From Thermoleophilaceae bacterium (GTDB lineage Bacteria > Actinomycetota > Thermoleophilia > Solirubrobacterales > Thermoleophilaceae), in NCBI GenBank assembly GCA_040901445.1, contig JBBDYQ010000003.1, positions 1-49,498 of the forward strand: 49,498 bases of DNA, in the 5' to 3' direction. Shown one piece after another: positions 16,530 through 25,496 of this stretch. The position numbers and the translations under genes are program-made. Within the stretch, counting starts at the first letter, position 1, and every line of letters begins with the position of its first letter. The notes beneath the pieces were generated by a model, which ran no database searches, was not told the origin of the DNA, and saw only the letters and a list, made by a program, of their open reading frames with translations.

Positions 16530-16799
16530 CTACGTGGCCGGCTGCTCGCCGCGGTGCACGCCGTAGGCGTACGAGGCCGCGAGTCCCACGAGCGAGCCCG
16601 GGATGGCCACCAGCGCCTGGATCAGGTCCGTGTCGTTCTGGCCGGGCACCGTGAGGCCCGAGATCAGGAAGCCGATCGCCACGGAGCCGGCGATCGCAGC
16701 GAGGAACGCCCCGACGATCCCGCCCCAGAAGCGGTCGGGCACGAAGATCGCGAAGTGCCAGACGGCGATCCCCATCATCACCCAGACGAGCATGCTCAT
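16530..16799 (-). CDS. Small membrane protein of unknown function
   Basis: An 89-residue protein with three hydrophobic segments (MLVWVMMGIAVWHFAIFV, GGIVGAFLAAIAGSVAIGFL, LVAIPGSLVGLAASYAYG), predicted to span the membrane two or three times. The ATG overlaps the secDF stop as ATGA, so translation is coupled to SecDF. It has no YajC signature although it sits in the sec operon. A role in translocase assembly is conceivable only from position. No family recognised with confidence. Confidence 0.75.
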   Translation of the reverse strand: MSMLVWVMMGIAVWHFAIFVPDRFWGGIVGAFLAAIAGSVAIGFLISGLTVPGQNDTDLIQALVAIPGSLVGLAASYAYGVHRGEQPAT

Positions 16800-19700
16800 C
16801 GGCGGCCGTGCTTCCTGCGGCGCTGGTTGCGGGCGCGCTTCTGCTTGGAGCCGCCCGACGTGCTCGTGACCGCCGAGGGGCGGCCTGCGCCGTCGCCAGC
16901 GCCGTCGCCATCGCCGTCGCCGTCGCCCCGCTCGGCGGGAGCCCGCGGCTCGGGCTCCGGCTGCGGCTCGGGCTCGGACTCCGCTTCCGCGGGCGGCGCC
17001 TCCTCGGCCGTGGCCGCCGGAGCGCCCGCTCCCGCGCTGCGCTCGGCCCGGGTGGTCCGGCGGGCGCGCTGAGCGCCGGCGGGCTGGCGCTGACGGCCGG
17101 CCCGCTCCTCGTCGCCGTCGCCCAGGGCGGTCTCCGGGAAGGCCGGCACCACGCCGCCGTGGTCCTCCTTCACGATCTGACGGCGGCGCCGCCACAGCGG
17201 CTCGCGCTCCTTCCAGTGGGTGAGCACCGGCGCGGCGATGAAGATCGACGAGTACGCGCCGGACGCCGTGCCCACCAGCAGCGCGAACGCGAAGTCCTGC
17301 AGCGTCTCGCCGCCGAAGAACATCAGCGCGGCGACCGGCATGAGCGTGGAGAAGCTCGTGGCGAGCGAGCGCGTGAGCACCTCGGACATCGACCGGTTCA
17401 CGATCTGCGAGAAGGTCGCGCGCGGCATGCGCGGCACGTTCTCGCGTATTCGGTCGAACACGATGATCGTGTCGTAGAGCGAGTAGCCCAGGATGGTCAG
17501 GAAGGCCGCCACCGTGGAGGTGGTGAGCTCGCGGTCCGCGATGGCATAGACGCCCGCGGTGATGAGGATGTCGTGCGCGATCGCGATGAGCACCGGCACG
17601 GCGAACTTGAACTCGAAGCGCAGGCCGATGTAGATCGAGATCAGGATCAGCGACGCGATGATCGCGACGACCGCCGTGCGCGCGATCTGCTCCCCGAACG
17701 TCGGTCCGATGACCTCGGTGGAGTACTCGGCGCGGTCCACGCCGAACTCCGCGTCCAGCGCCTCGCGGACCTCGGTGACCTCCTCCGGCGTGAGCGTCTC
17801 GGTGGCGATCTGGATGCCGTCCTGGACCTCCTCGCCCTCGATCGCCTGGATCTTGGCGTCCTGAAGCGCGGCCGGCAGAGCATCGCGCACCTCGTCCACG
17901 CTCGCGGGCTGCTCGAGCGGGGTCTTGATCCTCGTGCCCGACTCGAAGTCGATGCCGAAGTTGATGCCGAGCCCCGCGATGGCCAGGGCGCCCGCGACGA
18001 GGATGAGGCCCGAGCCGGAGAAGAACCACTTCGACGTGCCGTAGAAGTCGAAGCGCCAGCGGCGGTGCCTCTCCCCCGCCCCGAGCGCGAAGCGCGAGCC
18101 CAGGACGCGGCTGCGGCTGAGCAGGCCGAGGATCGCGGACGTCGCGACCACGGCCGTGAGGAGCGACACGATGACGCCGACGCCGAGGGTGAACGCGAAG
18201 CCCTTGACCCCCGCGGTGGCGAGCATGAACAGGATGAAGGCGACGCCGATCGTGACGACGTTCGCGTCGATGATCGTCGCGAGCGCCTTGCGGTAGCCGG
18301 TGGCGATCGACGCGGGGATCGATCTCCCCGTGCGCGCCTCCTCCTTGATGCGCTCGAAGATCACGATGTTCGCGTCCGCCGCGACGCCCAGCGTCAGGAC
18401 CATGCCCGCGATGCCGGGCAGCGTGAGCGTGATCGGGATGAGCTTCACCAGGGCGAACAGGAACGCCCCGTAGATGACGAGCGTGAAGCTGGCGACCACG
18501 CCGAGCACGCGATAGAAGGTGAGCAGGAACAGCAGGACGAGCACGAACCCGGCGGCCGCCGCCACGAGGCCCTCGTCCAGGGCCTGCTGGCCGAGGGTGG
18601 CCGACACCTGCGTCTGGGAGATCAGGCGCAGCTCGATCGGGAGCGAGCCGATGCGCAGCTGCTCCGCGAGGTCCTGGGTCTCCTGGAGCGACCCGATGTT
18701 GGTGATCTGCGCGCCCGTGCGGCCGTCGATGCCCTCGGGGTCGCTGACGAAGTTGATCGTGGCGAGCGAGACGATGCGGTTGTCCAGCGTGATCGCGAAG
18801 CGCTGGAACGCCTGCTCGCGGTCGGAGCCCGGCGGGACGAGGATCTGGGAGCCGCGCTCGGCCAGGCGCTGGGTGACGGCGGCGAAGGCCGCCCGGCCCT
18901 CGTCGGTGAACTCCATCGTGACCACGGGGAGGTTGGTCTGCGGATCGCTGTTCTGCTCGGGGTTCTCGATGTCCGAGCCGTCCAGCGCCGAGTCGTCCTC
19001 GATCACGAAGTAGCTGCGCGGCGCGCTGGCCGGCGCACCCGTTCCCTGCTCGGCCTCGACGATGACGATGCCCTGCGGGACCCTGACGACCGTGCTCCCG
19101 GGCGGCGGTCCCGCGCTGCCCAGCGCTTCGAGCTCGGCGGCGCATTCCGTGCCCTCCGCGTACTCGCGCGGCTCGCCCCGCTGCCCCTCGGCCGGAGCGG
19201 CCTCGAGGAAGTCCGTGAGCAGCTCCTCGCAGCTCGGCCCCGGAACGTACTGGCGCTGGCGCGCCTCGAGCGGGGTGGACTGCTCGGTGCCGAAGATGGG
19301 CTGGCGGTTGGGCCCGAAGAGGTAGTACCTCTCGGTGCCCGTGTCGTTGAAGCGGTCGTAGAACTCGAGTACCGCCTGGCGGTCGCCGGGGTCCACGCCC
19401 GCCTCGCGGAGCCGCCCTTCGTCCACCCCGCCCGGCGGGATGTCGGTCTCGTCCGCCACCGGCTCCGCGTCGGCTGCGCGCTGCGCGGCCTCGTACAGCG
19501 CCGTCGATCCGGCGATCGGGACGTTCGTGGCCTGGATCGCCTGCGGATCGGCGGCGATGATCGGGTCCTCGCCGACGACCTCGCTGTCCTCGTTGACGAT
19601 GTTCGCTTCCCAGTCGTAGAACTGGAGCTGCGCGGTGGTGCCCACCTGCTCGATGGCGCGCTCCGCGTTGTCGACGTTGGGGAGCCCGACGGAGATCTGG

Positions 19701-19975
19701 TCCGCGCCCGCCCGCTGGATCTCGGGCTCGGAGACGCCGAGCGAGTCCGTGCGCTTGCGGATCGTCTGGATCGCGTCGTCGATCGCCTCCGGCGTCACCT
19801 CCGGGACCTTCGGAGTCGGGCGCCCCTCGTAGACGAGCTCTACGCCGCCTTCGAGGTCGAGCCCGAGCTTGGTCGCCTGCGACAGCGGGCTGCCCGGGAT
19901 GATCACGAGCAGCGCGGCCGCGAAGGCGACGAGCACGAGCAGTACGACGGCGAGGTTGCGGCGGCGGTCGGTCAC
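16796..19975 (-). CDS. secDF: Fused protein translocase subunit SecD-SecF
   Basis: A single 1,059-residue chain containing both SecD and SecF. The SecD part starts with one membrane helix (LVALVLLVAFAAALLVIIP region), then GLDLEGGVELVYEGRP, a long acidic outer P1 domain with insertions, and a five-helix bundle with EGLVAAAAGFVLVLLFLL and GVAADANIVIFERIKEE. SecF begins near residue 638 (FYGTSKWFFSGSGLIL) with FGIDFESGTRIK, and ends in another five-helix RND-like bundle with YSLYDTIIVFDRIREN. It couples proton flow to protein export. The C-terminal tail of about 120 residues is low-complexity Pro/Glu then basic (KQKRARNQRRRKHGRR). It follows the Zn-ribbon/PAS gene by ten bases. Most bacteria have separate secD and secF. 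Confidence 0.96.
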   Translation of the reverse strand: MTDRRRNLAVVLLVLVAFAAALLVIIPGSPLSQATKLGLDLEGGVELVYEGRPTPKVPEVTPEAIDDAIQTIRKRTDSLGVSEPEIQRAGADQISVGLPNVDNAERAIEQVGTTAQLQFYDWEANIVNEDSEVVGEDPIIAADPQAIQATNVPIAGSTALYEAAQRAADAEPVADETDIPPGGVDEGRLREAGVDPGDRQAVLEFYDRFNDTGTERYYLFGPNRQPIFGTEQSTPLEARQRQYVPGPSCEELLTDFLEAAPAEGQRGEPREYAEGTECAAELEALGSAGPPPGSTVVRVPQGIVIVEAEQGTGAPASAPRSYFVIEDDSALDGSDIENPEQNSDPQTNLPVVTMEFTDEGRAAFAAVTQRLAERGSQILVPPGSDREQAFQRFAITLDNRIVSLATINFVSDPEGIDGRTGAQITNIGSLQETQDLAEQLRIGSLPIELRLISQTQVSATLGQQALDEGLVAAAAGFVLVLLFLLTFYRVLGVVASFTLVIYGAFLFALVKLIPITLTLPGIAGMVLTLGVAADANIVIFERIKEEARTGRSIPASIATGYRKALATIIDANVVTIGVAFILFMLATAGVKGFAFTLGVGVIVSLLTAVVATSAILGLLSRSRVLGSRFALGAGERHRRWRFDFYGTSKWFFSGSGLILVAGALAIAGLGINFGIDFESGTRIKTPLEQPASVDEVRDALPAALQDAKIQAIEGEEVQDGIQIATETLTPEEVTEVREALDAEFGVDRAEYSTEVIGPTFGEQIARTAVVAIIASLILISIYIGLRFEFKFAVPVLIAIAHDILITAGVYAIADRELTTSTVAAFLTILGYSLYDTIIVFDRIRENVPRMPRATFSQIVNRSMSEVLTRSLATSFSTLMPVAALMFFGGETLQDFAFALLVGTASGAYSSIFIAAPVLTHWKEREPLWRRRRQIVKEDHGGVVPAFPETALGDGDEERAGRQRQPAGAQRARRTTRAERSAGAGAPAATAEEAPPAEAESEPEPQPEPEPRAPAERGDGDGDGDGAGDGAGRPSAVTSTSGGSKQKRARNQRRRKHGRR

Positions 19976-19985
19976 GGGCGGATGG

Positions 19986-20429
19986 CTACCTGGGGGTGAG
20001 GACGAGCAGCAGCCCGCCGTCCTCGTCGTAGGCGGGGAACATGTCCGCCTTGGCGGGCTCGGGCCGGTCGCCCTCGGCGTGCACGACGACCGTCTTGTCG
20101 AGCACCCGCACGCCCCACTCGAGGACGGTGCCGATGTGGTCGTCGCCGTTCTCGAACCTCAGGCCGAGCACGTCGCGCACCGGGCGTCCGATCACATCCT
20201 CGGTGCCGAGTCCCGTGAGCTCGCGCGAGCCCCGCCCCGCGCCGATGACGCGGGCCTCGGAGTCGCACACGAAGAAGGCGGCGTTGGGCGCCGGGTAATA
20301 GTCGTCGAGCAGCTCGAACAGGAAGCCGAACCCGCATTTCTGGCAGCCCCTCGGCTGGTTGCGAAATCCCTGCGTGCGCTCCTGGGAGATGCTGCGCGCC
20401 CCGCAGTTCGGGCAGATGAAGTTCGGCAT
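19986..20429 (-). CDS. Zinc-ribbon plus PAS-domain protein
   Basis: A 147-residue protein. The N-terminal zinc ribbon has CPNCG (C6, C9) and CQKCG (C29, C32). A PAS-like domain follows (AAFFVCDSEARVIGAGRGS, RPVRDVLGLRF) ending in VVVHAEGDRPEPAKADMFPA. There is no output domain, kinase or HTH, so it may be a small sensor or adaptor working through protein contact (inference). It is the first gene of the secDF operon, ten bases upstream of secDF. ATG 20429 is preceded by TATCCT at eight bases, giving a leaderless start. A PAS protein leading the sec operon is unusual in my experience; function unknown. Confidence 0.75.
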   Translation of the reverse strand: MPNFICPNCGARSISQERTQGFRNQPRGCQKCGFGFLFELLDDYYPAPNAAFFVCDSEARVIGAGRGSRELTGLGTEDVIGRPVRDVLGLRFENGDDHIGTVLEWGVRVLDKTVVVHAEGDRPEPAKADMFPAYDEDGGLLLVLTPR

Positions 20430-20437
20430 CGGGTCGG

Positions 20438-20443
20438 AGGATA
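20438..20443 (-). promoter_or_regulatory. -10-like TATCCT before the Zn-ribbon/PAS-secDF operon
   Basis: TATCCT on the minus strand is eight bases before ATG 20429. The divergent dipZ gene has CATAAT (20515-20520) eight bases before its GTG. Confidence 0.45.
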
Positions 20444-20528
20444 GGCGCTCGGGTCTCAAGATCGCGTTAAGGGGAACCATCGGCAATCTTCCGCGAATGT
20501 TCACCGCGCGACCCCATAATCCCCCTGC

Positions 20529-22241
20529 GTGCTGCTCCTCCTCGCATTCGCCCTCGTGGCGGGAATCGGCACGGCTTTCTCGCCGTGCGTGCTGCCCGTT
20601 CTCCCCCTCGCGCTGTCCGCCGGAGCCACCGGTGGGCACCGCCGTCCCCTGGGCGTCGCCACCGGGCTTGCGCTGTCGCACACCTTCGCGCTGGTGCTGC
20701 TGGTGTACCTGCTGGCGGCGCTGGGGCTGCCGGACGACCTCTTCCGCACGCTGGCCGTGGCCGTGCTCCTGGGCTTCGGCCTGTCGCTGGTCGTGCCCGC
20801 CGCCTCGGCGCGCGTCGAGGCCTTCCTGAGCCGCTTCGCCCGGCAGCCGTCGGCGCCGTCGGGCGAGGGCTTCTGGTCGGGCTTCGCGCTCGGCACGGGG
20901 CTGGGCTTCGTGTACGCGCCGTGCGCGGGCCCGATCCTCGCCGGGGTGATCACGGTGTCCGCGGCGCAGGACTTCACGGCCGGACGGCTGGCGGTGGCGC
21001 TCTCCTACGGGATCGGCTCCGCGATCGGCGTCTACGCGCTGATGCTCGGCGGCCGGCGGCTGGCCCGGCGGCTGTCGCGCCGCAGCGGCCGGCTCCAGCA
21101 GGCGCTTGGCGCGGTGATGGTGGTGATGGCGGTGCTGCTGTTCGCCGACGTGGACACCCGCTTCCAGACCGCCATCGCCAGCGACCTCCCCAGCTTCCTC
21201 GTCAACCCCACGGAGCGGATCGAGGATGCGGTGGGCGACGAGGCCGCGGCGGTGCGCGGCGGGCGCGTGGCCGAGTCGGGCGGGATCGACGAGGCCGCCG
21301 CCGGCGAGCGGCTGCCGGTGTTCGGCGCCGCGCCGGAGCTCGTGCCAGGCGGGCGCTGGCTCAACTCCGAGCCGTTGTCGCTGCGCGAGCTGCGGGGCAA
21401 GGTGGTGCTCGTCGACTTCTGGACCTACACCTGCATCAACTGCATCCGCACGTTCCCCCACCTCAAGGCGTGGGATACCGAGTACCGCGACGACGGCCTG
21501 GTGATCGTGGGGGTCCACACCCCCGAGTTCGCGTTCGAGAAGGACGCGGGCAACGTGCGCGACGCGATCGAGCAGAGCGGCCTGCGCTACCCGGTGATGC
21601 AGGACAACGACTTCGCCACCTGGAACGCCTACGGCAACCGCTTCTGGCCCGCCAAGTACCTCATCGACGCCGACGGCCAGCTCCGCTTCGTCCATTTCGG
21701 GGAGGGCGAGTACGAGGAGACCGAGAAGGCCATCCGCTCGCTGCTGGCCGAGGCGGGCAGCCGGCGTCTGGGCGGCATGACCGAGGCGGATGGCGAGACC
21801 ATCGCTCCGGGCGTCACCACGCCCGAGACCTACCTCGGCTCCGCCCGGGCGGAGGGCTTCGAGACGCCGGTGTTCGACGGCACGCGCGTGTACCCCCCTC
21901 TCGGGCGAGCCCTCCCCGACGATGCGTTCGCGCTGCGCGGCGAATGGACCATCGACCGTGAGTCCGCGAGCGCGGGCCGCAATGCCGCGGTCGTGGCGAA
22001 CTTCGCCGCCCGCAGGGTCTTCCTCGTGCTCGACGGCGGCGGGAGCACGCGCGACGTGCGCGTGTACCTGGACGGGCGGCCCCTGCCCGACCGCCTCGCG
22101 GGCGAGGACGTGCGCGGCGGCCTGGCGCGCGTGCGCGAGCAGCGCCTCTACCGCCTGGTGGACCTGCCCGCGGTGGGCCGCCACGAGCTGCGGCTGGAGC
22201 TCGAGCCGGGCGTGTCCGGCTACGCGTTCACGTTCGGCTGA
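20529..22241 (+). CDS. dipZ: CcdA-thioredoxin fusion protein (DipZ-like)
   Basis: A 570-residue membrane thiol-disulfide protein. Residues 1-205 form a six-helix CcdA/DsbD-beta domain with the two redox cysteines C20 (TAFSPCVLPVLPLAL) and C132 (VYAPCAGPILAGV). A linker leads to an extracytoplasmic thioredoxin-like domain with the CxxC site C302/C305 (FWTYTCINCIRTFPH). A C-terminal beta-rich domain of about 130 residues follows, as in mycobacterial DipZ. It carries electrons from cytoplasmic thioredoxin across the membrane to reduce extracytoplasmic thiols, for example in cytochrome c maturation or oxidative defence. GTG 20529 lies eight bases after CATAAT, probably leaderless. The gene is convergent with ruvB, with a stem-loop between them. 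Confidence 0.92.
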   Translation: MLLLLAFALVAGIGTAFSPCVLPVLPLALSAGATGGHRRPLGVATGLALSHTFALVLLVYLLAALGLPDDLFRTLAVAVLLGFGLSLVVPAASARVEAFLSRFARQPSAPSGEGFWSGFALGTGLGFVYAPCAGPILAGVITVSAAQDFTAGRLAVALSYGIGSAIGVYALMLGGRRLARRLSRRSGRLQQALGAVMVVMAVLLFADVDTRFQTAIASDLPSFLVNPTERIEDAVGDEAAAVRGGRVAESGGIDEAAAGERLPVFGAAPELVPGGRWLNSEPLSLRELRGKVVLVDFWTYTCINCIRTFPHLKAWDTEYRDDGLVIVGVHTPEFAFEKDAGNVRDAIEQSGLRYPVMQDNDFATWNAYGNRFWPAKYLIDADGQLRFVHFGEGEYEETEKAIRSLLAEAGSRRLGGMTEADGETIAPGVTTPETYLGSARAEGFETPVFDGTRVYPPLGRALPDDAFALRGEWTIDRESASAGRNAAVVANFAARRVFLVLDGGGSTRDVRVYLDGRPLPDRLAGEDVRGGLARVREQRLYRLVDLPAVGRHELRLELEPGVSGYAFTFG

Positions 22242-22252
22242 GACCCGCTGTG

Positions 22253-22286
22253 GTCACTTTTGGTCGCACGACGACCACGAAGTGAC
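22253..22286. terminator. Stem-loop between convergent dipZ and ruvB
   Basis: GTCACTT (22253-22259) pairs with AAGTGAC (22280-22286), with an inner GGTCG/CGACC stem and a CACGA loop. There is no clear U-tract except TTTT at 22258-22261 within the stem. Its position between two converging genes suggests a bidirectional terminator. Confidence 0.55.
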
Positions 22287-22307
22287 GCGGCGGCATGAGC
22301 CCGGGCG

Positions 22308-23351
22308 TCAGAAGAGCCGCGCGCCGTCGGACGGCGCCTCGAGCCCCAGGTGCCCGTACGCCGCCGGCGTGGCCACGCGCCCGCGCGGGGTTCGCAGCAG
22401 GAAGCCCTGCTGGAGCAGGTAGGGCTCGTAGACGTCCTCGATCGTGTCCTCCTCCTCGCTGACCGCGACGGACAGGGTGGAGAGGCCGACGGGGCCGCCC
22501 GCGAACTTCTGGCAGAGGGCGCGCAGGATGTCGCGGTCGAGGCGGTCCAGGCCCGCGCCGTCCACCTCGAGGAGATCGAGCGCCTCCGAGGCCACGTCCT
22601 CGTCGATACGTCCGGCGCCGCGCACCTCCGCGTAGTCGCGCACCCGCTTGAGCAGGCGGTTGGCCACGCGCGGGGTGCCGCGCGAGCGCGCCGCCAGCGC
22701 CACGGCGCCGGCCTCGTCGATCTCCACCTCGAGGATGCCGGCGGAGCGGAGCACGATGCGCGCGAGCTCGCGCGGGTCGTAGAGGTCGAGGCGGTGGCTG
22801 ACCCCGAAGCGGTCGCGCAGCGGCGTGGTGAGCAGGCCGGCCCGCGTGGTGGCGCCGATCAGCGTGAACTGCGGCAGGTCGAGCGTGACCACGCGGGCCC
22901 CGGCCCCCTGGCCCACCGTGATCGGCAGCCTGCGGTCCTCCATGGCCGGATAGAACGTCTCCTCGAGCGCGCGCGGGAGGCGGTGGATCTCGTCGATGAA
23001 GAACACCGAGCGCGGCTCGAGTGCGGTGAGGTAGGAGGCCACGTCGCCCTTGCGCTCCAGCGCCGGTCCCGCGGTCTGGATGAAGGGCACGTCGAGCTCC
23101 GCGGCCACGATCTGGGCGAGCGAGGTCTTGCCGAGGCCCGGCGGCCCGGCGAGCAGCACGTGGTCGAGCGCCTCACCGCGGTTGCGGGCCGCCTCGATGA
23201 ACACGCCGAGCTGCTCCTTGACCGGGCCCTGGCCGACGAAGTCCTCGAGCCGCCGCGGCCGCAGCGAGCGGTCGAGGTCCGTGTCCTCGACGGCGGGCGC
23301 GGCGTCCTGCAGCCGCTCCACGCCGGGGGTTCGGATGGGACCGCCGCTCAT
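22308..23351 (-). CDS. ruvB: Holliday junction branch migration ATPase RuvB
   Basis: A 347-residue AAA+ motor that, with RuvA, drives branch migration of Holliday junctions. Walker A is [10 protein letters not shown] (about residues 68-77), Walker B is [10 protein letters not shown], sensor 1 is [11 protein letters not shown], and the arginine finger lies in [15 protein letters not shown]. The C-terminal winged helix has [18 protein letters not shown] and [20 protein letters not shown] 23351 overlaps the ruvA stop as ATGA, so it is the third gene of a ruvC-ruvA-ruvB operon with four-base overlaps throughout. Length and motifs are normal. Confidence 0.98.
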   Translation of the reverse strand: MSGGPIRTPGVERLQDAAPAVEDTDLDRSLRPRRLEDFVGQGPVKEQLGVFIEAARNRGEALDHVLLAGPPGLGKTSLAQIVAAELDVPFIQTAGPALERKGDVASYLTALEPRSVFFIDEIHRLPRALEETFYPAMEDRRLPITVGQGAGARVVTLDLPQFTLIGATTRAGLLTTPLRDRFGVSHRLDLYDPRELARIVLRSAGILEVEIDEAGAVALAARSRGTPRVANRLLKRVRDYAEVRGAGRIDEDVASEALDLLEVDGAGLDRLDRDILRALCQKFAGGPVGLSTLSVAVSEEEDTIEDVYEPYLLQQGFLLRTPRGRVATPAAYGHLGLEAPSDGARLF

Positions 23352-23923
23352 CCGCGCGCGCCCTTCAGGGCGTGTGCGATCAGGTCCTCCGGAGTGTCGC
23401 CCTCCGCCTGCTCGAGCAGCTTGTCGATCTCCTGCGGGTTGAAGCCGAGCCCCGCCAGGCCCTGGCGCGCCAGGGCGCGCGGGTCGTCGGCCCGGGTGAT
23501 CACGATCTCGTCCGCCACCGCGCCACCCACCTTCTCGCGCAGCTCGACGATGATCCGCTCGGCCGTGCGCTTGCCGATACCGGGCACGGCCTGGAAGCGC
23601 GGGGCGTCCCCGGCCGCGATGGCCGACAGCAGCTCGCGCGTGGAGCCGCCCGAGAGCACGGCCAGCGCCACCTTCGGGCCGACGCCCTGGACGCCGTTGA
23701 GCAGGAGGAAGAGCTCGCGCTCCTCCTCGCTGGCGAAGCCGAACAGGTACATGCCGTCGTCGCGCAGGACGAGGTGGCTGTGGAGCAGGCAGTCCTTGCC
23801 CGCGGCCGGGACCGCGCGCAGCGTCTCCGCCGAGACGGCGAGGCGGTAGCCCACCCCCGCGCACTCGACGACCACGTGGTCGGCCCGGCGCACCGTGACC
23901 CGGCCGTTGACCGACGCGATCAC
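23348..23923 (-). CDS. ruvA: Holliday junction DNA-binding protein RuvA
   Basis: A 191-residue protein that binds the four-way junction as a tetramer and recruits RuvB. It starts [19 protein letters not shown] (OB-fold). Two helix-hairpin-helix motifs follow in [19 protein letters not shown] and [20 protein letters not shown]. The C-terminal RuvB-contact domain is [20 protein letters not shown], joined by a short flexible linker. GTG 23923 overlaps the ruvC stop as GTGA, and its stop overlaps the ruvB start. The whole ruvCAB set is intact. Confidence 0.97.
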   Translation of the reverse strand: MIASVNGRVTVRRADHVVVECAGVGYRLAVSAETLRAVPAAGKDCLLHSHLVLRDDGMYLFGFASEEERELFLLLNGVQGVGPKVALAVLSGGSTRELLSAIAAGDAPRFQAVPGIGKRTAERIIVELREKVGGAVADEIVITRADDPRALARQGLAGLGFNPQEIDKLLEQAEGDTPEDLIAHALKGARG

Positions 23924-24411
23924 GCCAGGGCCTCCCGCAGCCCCTGTCCGTTGGCGTGGCAGATGGCCACCGCCAGGGCATCGGCCGCGTGGTCGGGCTC
24001 GGGCGGCTCGGGAAGCGCGAGCAGGGCGCCCACCATGCGTTGCACCTGGTCCTTGGCAGCCGCGCCGCTGCCGCACACCGCCTGCTTGACGGCCTGGGGC
24101 GTGTAGGAGAAGCAGGGGACGCCCGCCAGGCCGGCGGTGAGCAGCACGGCGCCGCGTGCCTGGCCGACCGCGAAGGCACTGCGGGCATTGGTGCCGAAGA
24201 AGAGGTCCTCGACGGCCACCGCGTCGGGGGCGTGCTCCTCGATGAGCCCGCCCAGCCGCTCGTGGATGCGCGCGAGCCGCAGCTCGAGCCGCTGGCCGGC
24301 ACCGGTGCCGATGACGCCGCCGTCGAGCGCGGCCATGCGGGCGCCCTGCGCGTACACCACGCCGAAGCCCGTGTTCGCGGTGCCTGGATCGATGCCGAGG
24401 ACGACCACCAT
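23920..24411 (-). CDS. ruvC: Crossover junction endodeoxyribonuclease RuvC
   Basis: A 163-residue resolvase that cuts Holliday junctions symmetrically. RNase H-like catalytic acids are visible: D8 in [15 protein letters not shown] in [16 protein letters not shown], and the C-terminal D pair in [16 protein letters not shown] 24411 lies seven bases after CAGAAT. It is the first gene of the ruvCAB operon. No LexA box is seen upstream, so it is probably not SOS-regulated here (inference). The separation from yebC by a membrane gene and a tetR gene is a deviation from the usual yebC-ruvC adjacency. Confidence 0.97.
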   Translation of the reverse strand: MVVVLGIDPGTANTGFGVVYAQGARMAALDGGVIGTGAGQRLELRLARIHERLGGLIEEHAPDAVAVEDLFFGTNARSAFAVGQARGAVLLTAGLAGVPCFSYTPQAVKQAVCGSGAAAKDQVQRMVGALLALPEPPEPDHAADALAVAICHANGQGLREALA

Positions 24412-24450
24412 CCCGGTGATTCTGCGCCGCGGGTCGGATGCCTCCCGCGG

Positions 24451-24828
24451 CTACTGCGGCGCCAGCGAGGGGCCCGGCCCGGCGAAGCCCAGGAACCAGA
24501 CCGTGAACCCCACCACGGCGATCCCGGCGGTCACGACCAGCACCCGCTCGAGCACGGACGTCTCGCTGGGCGGGAGCCCGCGGGCCTCGCGCAGCTCCTC
24601 ATGGCGGCGGCTCAGGTACGAGAGCACCATCGCCAGGAGCACGACCGAGACGACCACGCCGGCGAACATCACGAGCAGAGCCGTGCCCACATCGCCGGTC
24701 TCCCCCTGGACCTGGGAGCCGATCCACAGCCACCCCGCGGGCACACCGGCCCACAGCACCAGGCTGCCGACGACCATGATGAAGAGGACGATCACGCCGC
24801 TCGCCCCGGTTCGAAGCGCATCTCTCAT
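24451..24828 (-). CDS. Small integral membrane protein of unknown function
   Basis: About 125 residues with three hydrophobic helices ([59 protein letters not shown]) and an acidic/basic loop [17 protein letters not shown] between the second and third. ATG 24828 is chosen because TACCGT lies nine bases before it. ATG 24846 would add six residues and overlap the promoter region of the divergent tetR gene. No family recognised. Divergence from a TetR regulator makes it a candidate target of that regulator. Confidence 0.65.
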   Translation of the reverse strand: MRDALRTGASGVIVLFIMVVGSLVLWAGVPAGWLWIGSQVQGETGDVGTALLVMFAGVVVSVVLLAMVLSYLSRRHEELREARGLPPSETSVLERVLVVTAGIAVVGFTVWFLGFAGPGPSLAPQ

Positions 24829-24841
24829 CGGGTTCGAACGG

Positions 24842-24847
24842 TACATT
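24842..24847 (+). promoter_or_regulatory. -10-like TACATT before the tetR-family gene
   Basis: TACATT is followed by seven bases and GTG 24855, the start-proximal TAnnnT pattern. Confidence 0.4.
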
Positions 24848-24854
24848 CGGGAGC

Positions 24855-25496
24855 GTGGCGACGCGTGAGCACGGGAACTGGAACCGCCTCGAGGTGGACG
24901 AGCGCCGGCGCCAGCTGATCGCCGTGGGCGGCAGCCTGTTCTCCGACCGCTCGTTCGACGACATCTCGATCGACGAGATCGCGGCCGCCGCCGGCATATC
25001 GAAGGGCCTGCTCTACCACTACTTCCCGAGCAAGCGCCACTTCTACGTGGAGACCATCCGCACGGCCTCCGGCGAGCTCCTGAGCGCCACCGCGGGCGCG
25101 GAGGCCGAGAGCGACGATCCCGTGAGCGCAGGGCTCGACGCGTGGCTGGACTACGTCGAGCAGCACGAGCGCGGCTACATCATGCTCATGCAGGGCGGCA
25201 TCGGGTCCGACGAGGAGGTGCGCACCATCGCCGAGCAGACCCGTGAGCGCTACATGCAGCGGATCATGGGCCCGATCGCGAGCCCCTCGCCCGTGCTGCG
25301 CCTGGCCGTGCGCGGCTGGATCGGCTTCGTGGAGGGCGCCACGCTCGACTGGCTGCGCGACCGGCGCCTGGGCCGCGACCGCCTGCGGACGCTGCTCGTC
25401 GGCTCGCTGCGAGCGGCGCTGGAGCAGGCGCGCGAGCTCGATCCGGAGCTGGCCGAGGAGCTGTCCAAGCTGCCCGCGGCCCGGGCGGGGCGTTAG
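24855..25496 (+). CDS. TetR-family transcriptional regulator
   Basis: A 213-residue one-component regulator. The N-terminal helix-turn-helix is clear: SFDDISIDEIAAAAGISKGLLYHYFPSKRHF spans about residues 34-66. The C-terminal ligand-binding region has DAWLDYVEQHERGYIMLMQGG, typical of TetR_C. It is divergent from a small membrane protein gene that it may control (inference). Its TAG stop overlaps the TAA stop of convergent yebC by two bases, so the genes end back to back. The ligand cannot be predicted. Confidence 0.9.
   Translation: MATREHGNWNRLEVDERRRQLIAVGGSLFSDRSFDDISIDEIAAAAGISKGLLYHYFPSKRHFYVETIRTASGELLSATAGAEAESDDPVSAGLDAWLDYVEQHERGYIMLMQGGIGSDEEVRTIAEQTRERYMQRIMGPIASPSPVLRLAVRGWIGFVEGATLDWLRDRRLGRDRLRTLLVGSLRAALEQARELDPELAEELSKLPAARAGR

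Noticed and set aside
16808-19999. A very long open frame of over 1,000 codons on the plus strand across secDF
   Set aside because: It mirrors the secDF codon pattern, is dominated by Arg/Glu/Asp/His-rich low-complexity sequence and has no domain. It is an antisense artefact of GC-rich coding DNA.
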